Assembly: GCF_019059575.1 (NCBI RefSeq)
Contig: NW_024881850.1
Span: 310,001-374,000 of the forward strand
Source: Amphibalanus amphitrite
Taxonomy: Eukaryota > Arthropoda > Thecostraca > Balanomorpha > Balanidae
Direction: 5' to 3'
Length of the DNA stretch: 64,000 nt
Shown here: positions 12,437 through 24,100 of the stretch, piece by piece
How positions within the stretch are numbered: position 1 is the first letter of the stretch
Layout of the letters: each line of letters starts with the position of its first letter
The notes under the pieces: generated by a model
Told to the model about the DNA's origin: nothing
Databases searched by the model: none
The model's input: the letters and a program-made list of their open reading frames with translations, nothing else
Made by a program: the position numbers and the translations under genes

Positions 12437-14186
12437 TAAGGAGTATTCATATCACGGTAAAAAAAGATCCTTGCTGTAGATCGGCTGGTCAATGCCACGT
12501 ACACAAATTTAACAATTTCTCGTACTGTTCTCTCGGCCGTCGAACCTCACCTGTGATGTAGCGCTCCGTCTCCTCTCTAAGCGTCCCGTCACCTGTACAG
12601 ACCACCACGCAATGCACGCGGCCGCGGGGCGTTTAAACTTTAAAGGGGCTCCACGTCGGCCACCGTCATACCTTGTGACGTGCATGCCGTCAATGCTCGA
12701 CCAATCCGAGCCCGCATCTGCCGAACATCCCCCAAATTCAAACTTATCGGCTGACATTTCGCACGGGGTAACGGCTCGTCGGCAGTTGCGCGCGCGGATG
12801 GCACAAGTGACACTTTTCCGATAGTTTTTGTCGCAGTCGGGTGGGTCCGGCGTGTGCCACAGCTGGCTGTTCCCGTCGGGGAGGGCAGGGCGCTGATCTG
12901 CCCCGGGCGCCCCCGCCCCCGCCCCCGCCCCGTCCCCCGCCGCGAGTTTTAGGGGCGGCAATAATCTGAGATACGTTGAAGCGGCAGGCCTTATACATCA
13001 GTTACATTCGCACTTTGCTTAGTGTCTTCAGTGCAATACATAGCTCAGACAATGAGTAAATCCTTGCACACTTGAGGTGCGCACGGGTCGTTCAGTACAC
13101 CAATACGCTATATTTATCTTTGGCGGCTATAAAAAATCGCGTTCAGCACACAAAAAACGACGCCGTTTTTTATTCATGCTGAGCGGGTAATCTTATCTGT
13201 TTACAAACGCTTCTCGATGCTGAAGTCTGTCGCTTCTGGTTAGTCATTTGAAATGCCTAAAAAAAGTTTAAAATGGTGGCTGGATAACGTATCCAGCCAC
13301 CATATCCAGGCTGGATAACGTATGACTGGGCGATGACATGATCCCTACAGGGTCTTTCTCGCCGAATGTGTTTTTTTTTTAACACTTCAGAAACGTACAA
13401 AAAAATGTTATATTCCTGTAAGCATTCTACGTCATCATAAGCGCTAAACTTGGACATTTTGATTTTACGCTTTATTGGTCGGCCTCCACCCAAGCTGTTT
13501 CCACAGGAGCTCCTTGTCTTTCGGCGCATACAGCGGCGCGTCTATGGAGACTGGAGATGGCGCGCGTCACCTCCATTGGATCCATGGCGGCCGCTAGCTC
13601 CTCGACCACGCCCATCAGTTGCTTTAGTGTGGTCGAGGGTGTGCCCCGAGGCTCAGCTCACCTACAAGCTCACCTCGTACTTCCAAATATTTCCTTTGTT
13701 GAGCCATCTCCATGGCCGCCATTGTATCGTTTCTTAGCTCAGAGCAAAATCAGAGAAGACAGACCTGATTTGCTTATCGAACGCTGAACGGCGCCAGAAC
13801 CAAACCAATCGGCAGCCGACGACCCGTTACTAACACTCGCTCCAAGAGCGTCACCTGGAAATATCTTCTGGAACTATTCGTGTTTAGCTTTGCCATAGAT
13901 GACGCTGGTGTGTGCTTAGAGAATGCGATGCCCTAATCCATAGATGCTTCTTTGCGGCTTACCTCCATCGAAACAGTTTTTGTTTTTATTAAATCACTTC
14001 AAATTGCTTATTTAGTTTATTTAAACATTCACAATTATTATCTTGTGATCAGTGACCCTGACCTCTTTTGCTCAATGAGCCCATGACTTTTATATAAAAA
14101 TAATGACCGTATGAGTTTATCAATGATTTAACTTTTTTAAAGCTCCTTTTAATTGTGGTTAATGCAACTTGAGGCTGCTGCGATAT
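12437..14186. other. No gene recognised; one perfect hairpin
   Basis: A GC-rich patch at 12530-12960 is open in more than one frame but shows no domain. A 13-bp perfect hairpin at 13273-13303 is listed separately. A second GC-rich patch lies at 13490-13730. No exon chain supported. Confidence 0.45.
13273..13303. repeat. Perfect hairpin
   Basis: Arms ATGGTGGCTGGAT and ATCCAGCCACCAT are exact inverses of 13 bp separated by AACGT. A third, shorter copy (CTGGATAACGTAT) follows at about 13310-13322. Confidence 0.8.
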
Positions 14187-15384
14187 TTAACCCGCGCCCC
14201 GCTGGGCTATTCAGCCATACGCGCCCTGCTGGGGGGGGGGGGGCAAATTCTGCCCCCCTTGTCTAACTTCCGAACCGATGGTCGTAGAAAGACGGGGAAA
14301 ACGGCAATCGAAAGCTCTCAACAAGGCGGATCTTAAGAGCCCAAATTTTTTTGCTTAAGTAGGTCAGAGGTCAGGTCAAGGTCAGGTCAAGGGTACAAAA
14401 TGCAAATTTCTACAGTATCGGCCTTGCACCGTAGTTGCCGAAGAATGGACTGAGACTGATTGCCCAAAACGTGTTCTTAGACTACCAAGACAATATTCGT
14501 TGCATACAATGTCATTCAAAGGTCAAGGTCAAGGTCAGGTTAGGTCAGGTCAGGTCAGGTCACCAAAAACAAAATATAGAAAAAGGCATGTGCGACACAT
14601 GTTTTATGGGTCATTTTACTCATAGAATTCAATAGGCACACTCAATAAGTGATATGGACCACCTCTGGACGAATTTCAGGTCGAGGTCAGGTCAAGGTCA
14701 GGTCAAATAAGGTCAAATTTTGAAGTTGCTTGTTAAGGCCTAAAAAGGTGCCTATCTGATGCAGTTTTTCACGGCGAATCGAATGGTGCTATTTTCGTTT
14801 CCGTACGAGGTCTAGAACTTCCAAAAAAAAACATTTTTCAAAATTTTTGTGTGTTGTGACGTCATAAAATTTTGAATAACTCCCACATTTTTGAACCGAT
14901 TTTTCTAAAAATTGGTATGTAGGTGCACATAGACCTCTTCTCTGACATATATTCCGGTTTTTTCGATACACTCAAAATTTTGGATTTTATAATTATTTTC
15001 CCAAAAAAGTCAGTTTTTTGAAAGAAAAAAATTTGGGCCAAAATCCAAAATTTCCAAAAACCGAGATAGCCATTTGATAGACAAAGTAGAATCACGTATA
15101 ACCTTTTTTGTTACGTCTTGATTCCTTTAAAAATGAAGATGTTAGCGGCGTTTGAAATTTTGCCGTTTTTGAGGCGAAAATTGCGAACATGACGTCACTA
15201 AAACGTCAATTTCTCAAAAATTTTCCGACGGATTTCGCTCAAATTTTCAGGAAACATGTCAAATTGATGTATGATAAGGTACCGAAAGTTTGACGTCGCT
15301 GACGTAACGTGTTTAGAAGTTACTGGCGAAAAACGGGAGGGGGGGGGGGCAGATTCTGCCCCCCCCCAGCGGGGCGCGGGTTAA
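14187..15384. mobile_element. TTAA element D (piggyBac-like, non-autonomous)
   Basis: TTAACCCGCGCCCCGCTGGG on the left and its inverse on the right, both at TTAA. The left end is bipartite: CGCCCCGCTGG at 14195 and CGCCCTGCTGG at 14222, an offset of 27 bp. Subterminal GGGGGGCA...TTCTGCCCCCC hairpins are present at both ends. Between 14360 and 14725 are tandem (A)GGTCA units, the densest being 14521-14561. These include TCAAGGTCA, which fits the FTZ-F1-type consensus YCAAGGYCR. No coding frame of note. It ends 7 bp before element E. Confidence 0.9.
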
Positions 15385-15391
15385 TGTAGAT

Positions 15392-16578
15392 TTAACCCGC
15401 GCCGGGCCGGGGGGGGGGGTGTTTGAACACCCCCCCCCCCTGCGGTTTTTCGCAGATATCTCAAAAACGGCGGCGCGAAGCGCCGCCGTTTTTGGCACAC
15501 CTGTTCGTGCATCTTTTTCGCACATGTTGTAAAAATTTCAGACCCAGGTCGCCTTAGGTCAGGTCACCAGGTCACGCCAAGTGACCTCACCTCAGAAAAA
15601 TAAGAATGCTCGTCATAGCTACACCGATTGATCGATTGCCTTGAAACTTTCAGCGATTGATGAGAGCAACATTATCTATAAAATGTATATCTCGGAATTT
15701 GGATATCGGTGACCTAAGGTCAGGTCAATTTTGCGACCTCTCCATTATAAGTCAATGGGAGAAAATTGAAAAGCGTCTGTTTTGCACGAACGCTATTCTA
15801 GACACTCTCAAACATCGAGATGTAGATAAAATGGACACACTGAACCGGAAAATGGCAACTGTGACCCCTCGTTATGTCCCCGAGGTCATCTCAGGTCACG
15901 AACAGAATCTAACAGTTTTTCGCTAATAACTTCTGATAGAGACGTGCTAGAGCGCTGAAAACGCGTTAGATGTGTTCGGCTCGACGTTGCGGATCGACTG
16001 ATATGCAACATGACCTTTTCCGGTCAGGTCATGACCTTGACCTGAGGTCAAATTTTCAAGTTGACCTTTCAAGGTCAAATTATAGTTCATTCGACGCGTC
16101 TCGACGAGAGGAACACGATGGTGGCAAAAGTAATGTCATGGCTCTTTTGAGTCAAAAGTTATTGCCGAAAAAAACGTTTTTCGTAAAAACGGCTATTTTT
16201 TTAAATTTTGCCCTCTGGAGGCTAAACCGTTGACCTGAGGTCAAATCTGAGAACATTACTCAGAAAGGTCTGTAAAAGGGCTATCCAATGCGCTTTTCCG
16301 CGGCGCTGTAGCTCTATCGGTTCCCGAGATAGCCGTTGGCAGTTTCCAAAATGTTGAAATAGTGAACATTTGACCTTTGGTGACCTCTGGTGACCTGACC
16401 TTTGACCTGACCCAAAAAATGTCCCGAGTGTTTTCGTCCTTATTTTGGACGTTCTTTCGATTGCCGCTTACCGCGTGTCGCTACGTGGCCCAGGAGCCGA
16501 GTTAGAATGGGGGTGTTCAGACACCCCCCCCCCCCCGGCTGGCGCGGAATCTCAGAGCACCGGCCCGGCGCGGGTTAA
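15392..16578. mobile_element. TTAA element E (piggyBac-like, non-autonomous)
   Basis: Bounded by TTAA; the left end reads TTAACCCGCGCCGGGCCGGG. The right end, read inwards, starts TTAACCCGCGCCGGGCCGGT and repeats a CGCC-GCCGG motif 26 bp inside. The subterminal hairpin GGGGTGTTTGAACACCCC is at the left and a close variant at the right. GCGGCGCGAAGCGCCGC (15467-15483) is a second palindrome. It contains AGGTCATGACCT at 16026-16037. It is the inverted partner of element F, only 32 bp away, at roughly three-quarters identity by eye. No coding capacity. Confidence 0.9.
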
Positions 16579-16610
16579 ATCACTGTCCTTTATTTTATGT
16601 CCTTTTTTAT

Positions 16611-17833
16611 TTAACCCGCGCCCGGCTGGGGGTCCTGGATTTCCACGCCCTCCTGGATGGGGGGGGGGGGGTGTTTGAACACCCCCTTCTAACTCCGCTC
16701 CTGGGCCACGTAGCGATACGCGGAAGGCGACGTTCGAAAGAGCGCCAAAAATAATGACGAAATCACTTCGGTCACTTTTTTGGTCAGGTCAAAGGTCAGG
16801 TCACCAGAGCCCAGAGGTCATTGAAGGCAAAATTTCGCCGATTTTCAGGTCGAATGTCGACAATTTCCAAGAAGCCAACGCATAACTCGGGAACCAATAG
16901 AGCTACAGCGCTGCGGAAAAGTGCATTCGATAGCCCTATTAACGCCCTTTCTGAGAAATTCTCTCAGATTTGACCAAACGCCAACGGTTTTGCCTGCAGG
17001 GGTAAAAACTACAAAAATAGCCGATTTTTTCTGTTTTTTTCTGTTTTTTTTTTTTTCTGCAATAACGTTTGACCCAAGCCTTGCACGAACTTACTTTTAC
17101 CGGCATCGTGTTCCTCTTGTCAAGACGCATCGAATGAACTGTAACTTGACCTTGAAAGGTCAACTTGAAAATTTGACCTCAGGTCAAGGTCATGACCTGA
17201 CCGGAAATGGTCATGCTGCATATCAGTCGATCCGTATCGTCGAGTTGAACACATCCGAGGCGTTTTCATTGCTCTAGCATGCCTCTATCAAAGTTATTCG
17301 CGAAAAACTGTTAGATATCATCCGTGACCTGAGATGACCTCAGGGGCATTAACAGGGGTCACGGATACAATTTTCATATTCAATGTTTCTTATTTGTTTG
17401 TTATTCAGTGTTTGGGAGTGTTTATAATGGCTTTCGTCCAAAAAAAAAGCTCTTTTCAATTTTCTCCAATTGACTTATACCTAATGGGGAGGTCGCAAAA
17501 TTGGCCTGACCTTAGGTCATCGTTATCAAAATTCTGAGATATAAATTTTGTACATACTATTGCTTTTAGCAATCGCTGAAAGTTTCAAAGCGATCGGTCA
17601 CTCGGTGTAGCTATGGCAGACATTGAAACTTTTTATGAGGTGGAGTCACTTCAAATGACCTGGTGACCTGATCTTGAATGACCTTGGTCTGAAATTTTTA
17701 CAACATGTGTAGAATTGATGCAGGATATGGTGTGCCAAAAGCGGTGGCGCTCCGCGCCGCCGTTTTTTTTAAATAGATATTTGCGAAAAACCACAGGGGG
17801 TGTTCAAACAGCAGGGCAGGGCACGCGGGTTAA
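16611..17833. mobile_element. TTAA element F (piggyBac-like, non-autonomous)
   Basis: TTAACCCGCGCCCGGCTGGG on the left with a second copy of the motif starting 27 bp inside (16619 and 16646). The right end is the inverse, ending GCACGCGGGTTAA. Reading from its right end it follows element E, so the two form a head-to-head inverted pair. It is very close to element G, nearly base for base over most of its length. It contains AGGTCATGACCT at 17187-17198. No coding frame. Confidence 0.88.
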
Positions 17834-18889
17834 TGTTATAACTTTTAACCGTATTTCATCCGCAGTGTAGATAATATTGACACTTTTGTCCGTTTTCTAG
17901 ATCGCTAGGTAGGAAATTAAAAAAGTAAAGAAATTTAAAAACAAATATAAAGAAACATTTTGAGGGCAATGTCACGTAACTGAACGTTTCGAGATACGAT
18001 TTCCCAAGTTTTGCCCCTTTTCCTTGCAGAAAAGTATTCTGAGAACATACGGTCTCGAGGCTACAGCCATTACTGCTTCTACTGCTAAATGCACTTTTAC
18101 AGAAGTTTACCAGCTGAATTCGCTTCATGTGTACCTGCTGCGCAGAAGTGAATAGTTAAGTACCTACGCTTGGACTAGCAACTAAAATACCGGCGTGAAC
18201 TGGCAGTCGCCAGGCACCAGCCATTGTGCTGTCACCGAGATAGTGCCAAGCCTTGTCGGCAGAACACAACAGCCCCGGGGCTGGGCCGCTCTGCAGTTCC
18301 TGTGTGGGGTTCAGTCACCGATAAGCCGGTTTGAGCCCGACTCTCCAGCTGCCCGCAGCCGTGAACCGAACGCCACCGTCGAGTCATCTGTGCACCACCA
18401 GGTTTTCCAATGCTACCAGGTGCTCCCGGGAAAGCCTCGGTGCAGAGCGCGAGGGCTGCAGCGCCACGGCACCGGCCCAGACCGGCTGATGACGTCACCA
18501 GCACGCGGCCCCCACCGATCGGTGGGCGATGACGCCGCCGCGCCGCCGCGACGAGCACGGCCACCGCACAGTGGGATAAAGACGGCGAATTGTGGACAAA
18601 TGTATCGTTTAACTATGCAGGCTGTTTATCTCAAATAGTCCCTACGTTGCAACGATGTGTTGAAAAATCATTTATTTGACTCTGACTGTCAATGTAAATA
18701 TTTTATAATTATTTTGACTGCACTTCCGTGCGGTTGCCTCCCGGTTCTCGTGATATGAGATAAGAGCTAACAACGACTAGTTATATGGCCAGGGGACAAT
18801 ACGGGCTAAGAAAAAATCCATTTCCATTAGTACATACTACATAGACACAGACAAACCTGGTAAAAAATGTTTTATGATTTTATTACAAT
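17834..18889. other. No gene recognised
   Basis: AT-rich except for a GC-rich patch at 18200-18560 that is open in both strands without recognisable domains. Confidence 0.45.
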
Positions 18890-19182
18890 TAGGGGAAGGT
18901 GGGGGTAGGACGGACCAGCTAAGATTTGAGGTCGCATATCTTGCTATACACTGCTGTCGTAACTCATATTGTTTATAGTCTCCTGAATGCTCAATCCTTC
19001 CTCTTTTGATATGTGCAAACACTGAATTTCAAATTAAAGAAGTCTAGGTGATGGCTCATGGCTGCTCTTAAAGGGGGACATGTCAAAAATTTCTCCGACA
19101 AGAAAAAAAACCGCGGGGTTATACGGACCACCCAACAGTGCCTGCTATCCACGACACTTTAGATTCTTATACTACACCTTTT

Positions 19183-19385
19183 TAGGCTCAAGTTCGAATA
19201 AGCCAAGTTCAAATTCGAATAAGTCAACTTCATATTGGAAGATGTCAAATACAAAATCGGATACCTCAAGCTCAAATTGAGATATGCCAACATCAAATTG
19301 GAAGAAGTCAAATGCAATTTCGTTTTACTCAAGATCAAATTCAAATACACCAAATTCAAATTAGAATAAGGCAACTTCAATTTCG
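19183..19385 (-). repeat. Left inverted minisatellite arm (21-bp units)
   Basis: Units of 21 bp related to GCCAAGTTCAAATTCGAATA, inverse of the arm at 20303-20513. Confidence 0.85.
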
Positions 19386-20097
19386 TCTTGTATTAGTAGT
19401 GTTTGTTTATTTGTCATCCTTTAGGTATCACTATAAATAAGTTCTTCGTCACCGCATGCATGACATTTTCAGTCACAATGCAAGTAGGTACTTTGATGAT
19501 GGACGAATGCGTTTGTTTTCTTTTTACGAGCGCGTGAAAAATAAAATGTTGAGAAATATGTACGTATCATACTCATACGGTAAAATAGGTCCAGGCCCCA
19601 GGGAAAATGCAAAGCATATGCAGTCTAAAATTAAAAAAAAATAAGCTTTACAATTGGAGCAAAAGTAATTGCACGCATACATAATGACAATTGACTCGAA
19701 GCAATGGACGGCTCGGACACCGTCACGGATGTCAGCGATCTTGAGCTGTCAGACAGTTCCGCTACACGTGAACCAGTTGGCCGCTACACGGCTCGCTCTC
19801 CCCGCCACTGCCCAGTCTGATATCGCCGCTGGCTGACAGCTTTGTGTAAATATGAGTTCATGATGGCGGGACATTTTTGCATACTATGGGCACAAGTTTT
19901 CAAATGGCAGATTTCCGTTTCGTGTCGAGCATAGACCGCGTCACCCTGGCAGAGCTGCGAGCTGCGAACTGAGATATGTAGTTCATGACGCAGTCTTTTA
20001 TCGAAACGAGTCTGGGCGAGATGGGAGTCGACAGCCAAAGTCGATCGAAGGTAGATGGCGATTAGGATTAGGAAATCATAATAATAATAGCATAATA

Positions 20098-20105
20098 TAA
20101 TAATG

Positions 20106-20202
<97 letters not shown>

Positions 20203-20214
20203 CTAATAATAATA
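20098..20214. repeat. (TAA)n microsatellite
   Basis: About 115 bp of TAA/ATA repeat with one short break, passing rightward into imperfect GATAAT repeats to about 20265. Confidence 0.95.
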
Positions 20215-20302
20215 ATAATGATAATGATAACGATAGCGATAATGATAATGATAATGATAATAGCATCATAAGAATTATATTTATTTACGGCAGGTAGCTG
20301 CG

Positions 20303-20513
20303 ATGAAATTGAATTTGTCTTATTCTAATTTGAATTTGACGTATTCGAATTTGATCTTGAGTAAGTTGAAATTGCGTTTGACTTCTTCCAATTTGAAGTT
20401 GGCATATCTCAATTTGAGCTTGAGGTATTCGATTTTGTATTTGACATCTTCCAATATGAAGTTGACTTATTCGAATTTGAACTTGGCTTATTCGAACTTG
20501 AGCCTAAAAAGGT
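20303..20513 (+). repeat. Right inverted minisatellite arm (21-bp units)
   Basis: Nine or so 21-bp units such as TTGACTTATTCGAATTTGAA, inverse of the left arm. Confidence 0.85.
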
Positions 20514-20551
20514 GTAGATCGGTTTGACGGGCCGTCCCCCACCTTCCCCTA

Positions 20552-21148
20552 CTCAGAATCCCGGAGAAAAGGAACTGATTATTTCAAGAAGAGCGTTTCT
20601 TTTGGAATGACGAGTCAAAACTGAAGGCGCAGTGTCGGAAGTCGACAAAAGCTTATTTGTCGTTCAGATTTAGTAAATAGTGAGCACGTAGGTACCTATA
20701 GTCGTTTTCGCCAGCGATACGACTGTGTCTTAATCTTTTAGAACATTACATAGCTGAGGCCTGAGCTGTCAGACGGCTTTGTACACTGCACAGTGGACTG
20801 ACAAGCGACGAGTGATCATATTGCCTGGACGGTATCTGCGGTCGGACTGCGGTGAGTTTTCTAATTGCTTTCATATTGTAATTAGCGATATGCACAATCG
20901 GGTTTTCGTTATCCATGAATAAGAAAGCAGACTAGTGCTTCCGTAATCCGTAACCTAAAACCTCGGCTCTTCCAAAGCTAGAACTATATACTACCATTTT
21001 GTCGCAATCTGGATGCTTCCCCGGTCCACCGTGCGTCGCCGTGACTGGTGGCGGTAGAGCGAAGGGCGCGGGGCAGAGGGGAGGGGGAGACTCGCCAGAC
21101 TCGCTCGGAACCCGGCTGGTCGGTCCCGTCATTCCAGAACGAGCAACC
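20552..21148 (+). promoter_or_regulatory. Upstream region of the Ig-domain gene; possible 5' non-coding exon
   Basis: The region between the TA element and the start codon should contain the promoter and 5' leader. A strong donor-like site (GCGGTGAGTT, GT at 20852) could end a non-coding first exon. I could not choose a matching acceptor or an unambiguous TATA box or initiator, so this is a pointer only. Confidence 0.25.
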
Positions 21149-21194
21149 ATGTGGACAGCACAGACAACCGTGGCGCTCCTGGCGGGTCTTACCG
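21149..21194 (+). CDS. Ig-domain gene exon 1 (signal peptide)
   Basis: Starts at ATG in a CAACCATG context and ends in phase 1 before GTGAGT at 21195. Confidence 0.75.
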
Positions 21195-24100
21195 GTGAGT
21201 TTATAGCACAGGCTTAGAGGTCGGTGGTAAGCTAGAAACAACCATTGTTTTTGTTGATACGCGATTGTGGTTTGTTTGCGGTCTCACGTGATGTTTGTTG
21301 TTGTTGTGAAAATGTAGATTCTGTATTCCTCAGCGCGCACCCTCACACCGTCAGTCCATCTCGCTCACTGACTCACCGCCTGCCCGGACACAGCTTGGCC
21401 CCGGCGGCAGCGACCTGACACCGCCTGAGCGAAGTCCATCCGACTCGCATCGCGGAAAGCATCACTTAGCATCGAAAAGCATCACTGAAACTACACTCCA
21501 CCCTTGATCTCGAAGGATCAACCCATCGATTGGAAATACTGGGCCTGTCTACGTTCCCGCTCGCTTCTACGTGGAATCTGTCGCTCCTCCTCACCCACAA
21601 TCTCAGCTGACTCTCCCTCCACGACTTCCGGCCCACTGTTCCCCTCTGAGCCCGCATCATTCACCACCGGCACGGTAATGACCAGACTCTCACCGTCCCT
21701 CTCTCCCTCACTGTCGCCCTCACTAACGGGCCCCTCCTCGACGGCGGCATTCCGTCGGCGTAAATTTCTCACGTGCCACGGCACTCCATCGACTTCTACG
21801 ACCTGCTCAGAAACGACATCAGACACCGTGCCGGGACGCGACGCATCAACACACCGAGTTCCCCGACGACGTACCCAGACAGGGTCGCCAACACGATACG
21901 CGGCTGCCTCACTGTTCACTGGTACGGGGTTGGGCGCCGGCGGTGCAGCAGCGGGCCGCACATTGTCCCTCACATTGTACCGGAACACGACACTCGCGGG
22001 TGCAGATCCACCCTCGCGCGGCGTTACATTGTACAGGTGGACTGCCTCGGCCACCGAGCATTGTTTTCGCGCAGCAATGACCTTGATCGTGCGATGGTTC
22101 CGCTCAACTATCGAATTGCCAGCCGGCTCATGAACCGCCCTAAATCGAAGACGCACGCCCCACCTCGCTGCAAAAGCCGCAAAACTCCGACTGCGAAAGA
22201 TGGTGTCATTATCACAAAGCAGCTCCTCAGGTGCCCCGCGCTCGAAGAAGATCTGTTCGAGCTGAGCGATCGTGACATCAGCGTCCGGACGACTCAGGTG
22301 TCGCCACAGACAGAACCGCGAGGGTCCACAGTCCACAACCGAGAGAAACGACTGGCCCCGGTAGTGCGTTACATCAATTGCCAGTCGCTTCCATACGTCA
22401 GACACTTCCAACGAGCCATGCCTCCACTTCATTGGCGCCGGATCGATTGAGCGGCACGCGTCACACTGGCTCACCACATTTTGCACTTGAGCTCGCGTCA
22501 CGTCCTTTGAAATGTCACGCCGTGCAAAGTACAGTGTCCGACGAACCCCGGGATGTCCGGCGCGGTCATGCACTCCTGCGATGGCCTCCGCAATATCAGC
22601 AGAGCCTCCTGGTGCAAGCTGATCCTCCGTCCGGTCCTCTGCCGCGCCGGCCGAGTCTCCCCGCGGCGTCATCCGATCCACCTCAGCGCTGCTACCACCT
22701 GCAGCTGCGACTTGATCGCCTCCTCTCAGTACTGCCGAACCCGATGAATCGTCATCAGAGTTAGGCAATGCCAGCCCATTGGCCGCAGCCTCGCAGCCGG
22801 CCATTGTCTCAGTAGCTGCAGGCGATGACTCATCACGCACCCAGTCTTTCGGCACTCGGGTCAGCTCGTCTGCTCGATTCGCTGCGCTCCGCACTAGAGT
22901 TACAGACAGCGACAGCTCGAGCTCATCCACCAGCTGTCGAATCATGTCGACCCTGCGTCTGATCAACATCTCTCCGTGTGCCTTGGTGCGCAGCCGAGTG
23001 CGGCCGCTCAATGCATCGTTGATCCAACGGTGCACTGTGACCGAGTCCGTGCGCAGATCGATGACACGCATGTCCCAAGCGACGGCCACGTTGATGCCTC
23101 TCACGGCCGCATTTAGCTCCGCAACATTTATGTGTGTGGATTCATCCTTCCTCAGCCAGCATCCGTCTTCAATGACGTCGCCGTCAGGTGACTCCACCAC
23201 CACACCCGCTGCTACGGAGCTCGCATCCACCCAAACCACAGCGCGGTCGCTCCGCACGCTCCACAGACCGTGTGCCGGATCGTGACTGGCTAACCGAGCC
23301 GCGACATGACTAATCTGCTTCTGCAGAACTCCGTCGTAGGTGATGTCATCCCATCCTTGTGTGACGTCATTCACGCGTCGTTTCAGCCAGGCCACGGCAG
23401 GGCGGAGCCAACCACACACGGGCATGTGAGCGATCAGGCGTCCGCACCACGAGAACACTCCACGGCGCGTGAGCACAGCCGGTGGTGGTCCGACTGGGTT
23501 GTCTCTGCTCCACACCAGCCTGCCAAGCTCCCGTGAGACTCGCAGACCGAGCAGACGCGCACCGCCTGCCGCCCGCTCTGGAGGCTTGCACTCGAGACCA
23601 AAGTTCGCCAGATGAGCCACCACTCGCTCTGCGCTAACAATGTCCTCGTTCACCAGCAGATCGTCCACGTACGGAAGCACTGCCCGGTTTACGTCCGCGT
23701 CACGTTCCAGAACCGTCCGAATCACCGCCTTCATGACGAGCGGAGCCACGCACAATCCATAACCGAGCCGTGTCAAACAATGTCTCTGGTTTTCGATCAT
23801 CACCGTCTGAAACGGCCACAGCTGGCGGTCAACCTGAATCTGCAAATACGCGTGACGTAGATCTACGACCGCAACGTTTTCGCCATGTCGTCGCCACTTC
23901 CTCAGTTGGTCCGCACAGACGTCTGCGTCAGCTGTGTGAGCTGTCAAGTAATTGTTCAGTTCACGATAGTCAAGCACAGGTCTCACTTTCGATTTGTTCT
24001 TTTGTTGAACTGCCATTAAAGGCACCAGACCCTTTGGTGGGCCAAGCTCTGACTCGTTGTAGGGAATAAGCCAGCCCTGCTCCACCCAACGTTTGAGTTC

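Larger units (their letters stand above)
18890..20551. mobile_element. TA-flanked element 2 (TAGGGGAA family) with long inverted minisatellite arms
   Basis: Ends are TAGGGGAAGGTGGGGG and its exact inverse, each with a TA at the border. Inside the ends, 19183-19385 and 20303-20513 are inverted copies of one another. Each is built of about nine units of 21 bp resembling TTATTCGAATTTGAACTTGG. Between the arms lie a (TAA)n array and unremarkable DNA. On the right arm the 21-bp unit happens to leave a leucine/asparagine-rich frame open; I regard this as a by-product of the repeat. No transposase. Confidence 0.78.

Noticed and set aside
12509-12961. 150-residue minus-strand frame
   Set aside because: GC-rich patch open on both strands; no domain, no splice context.
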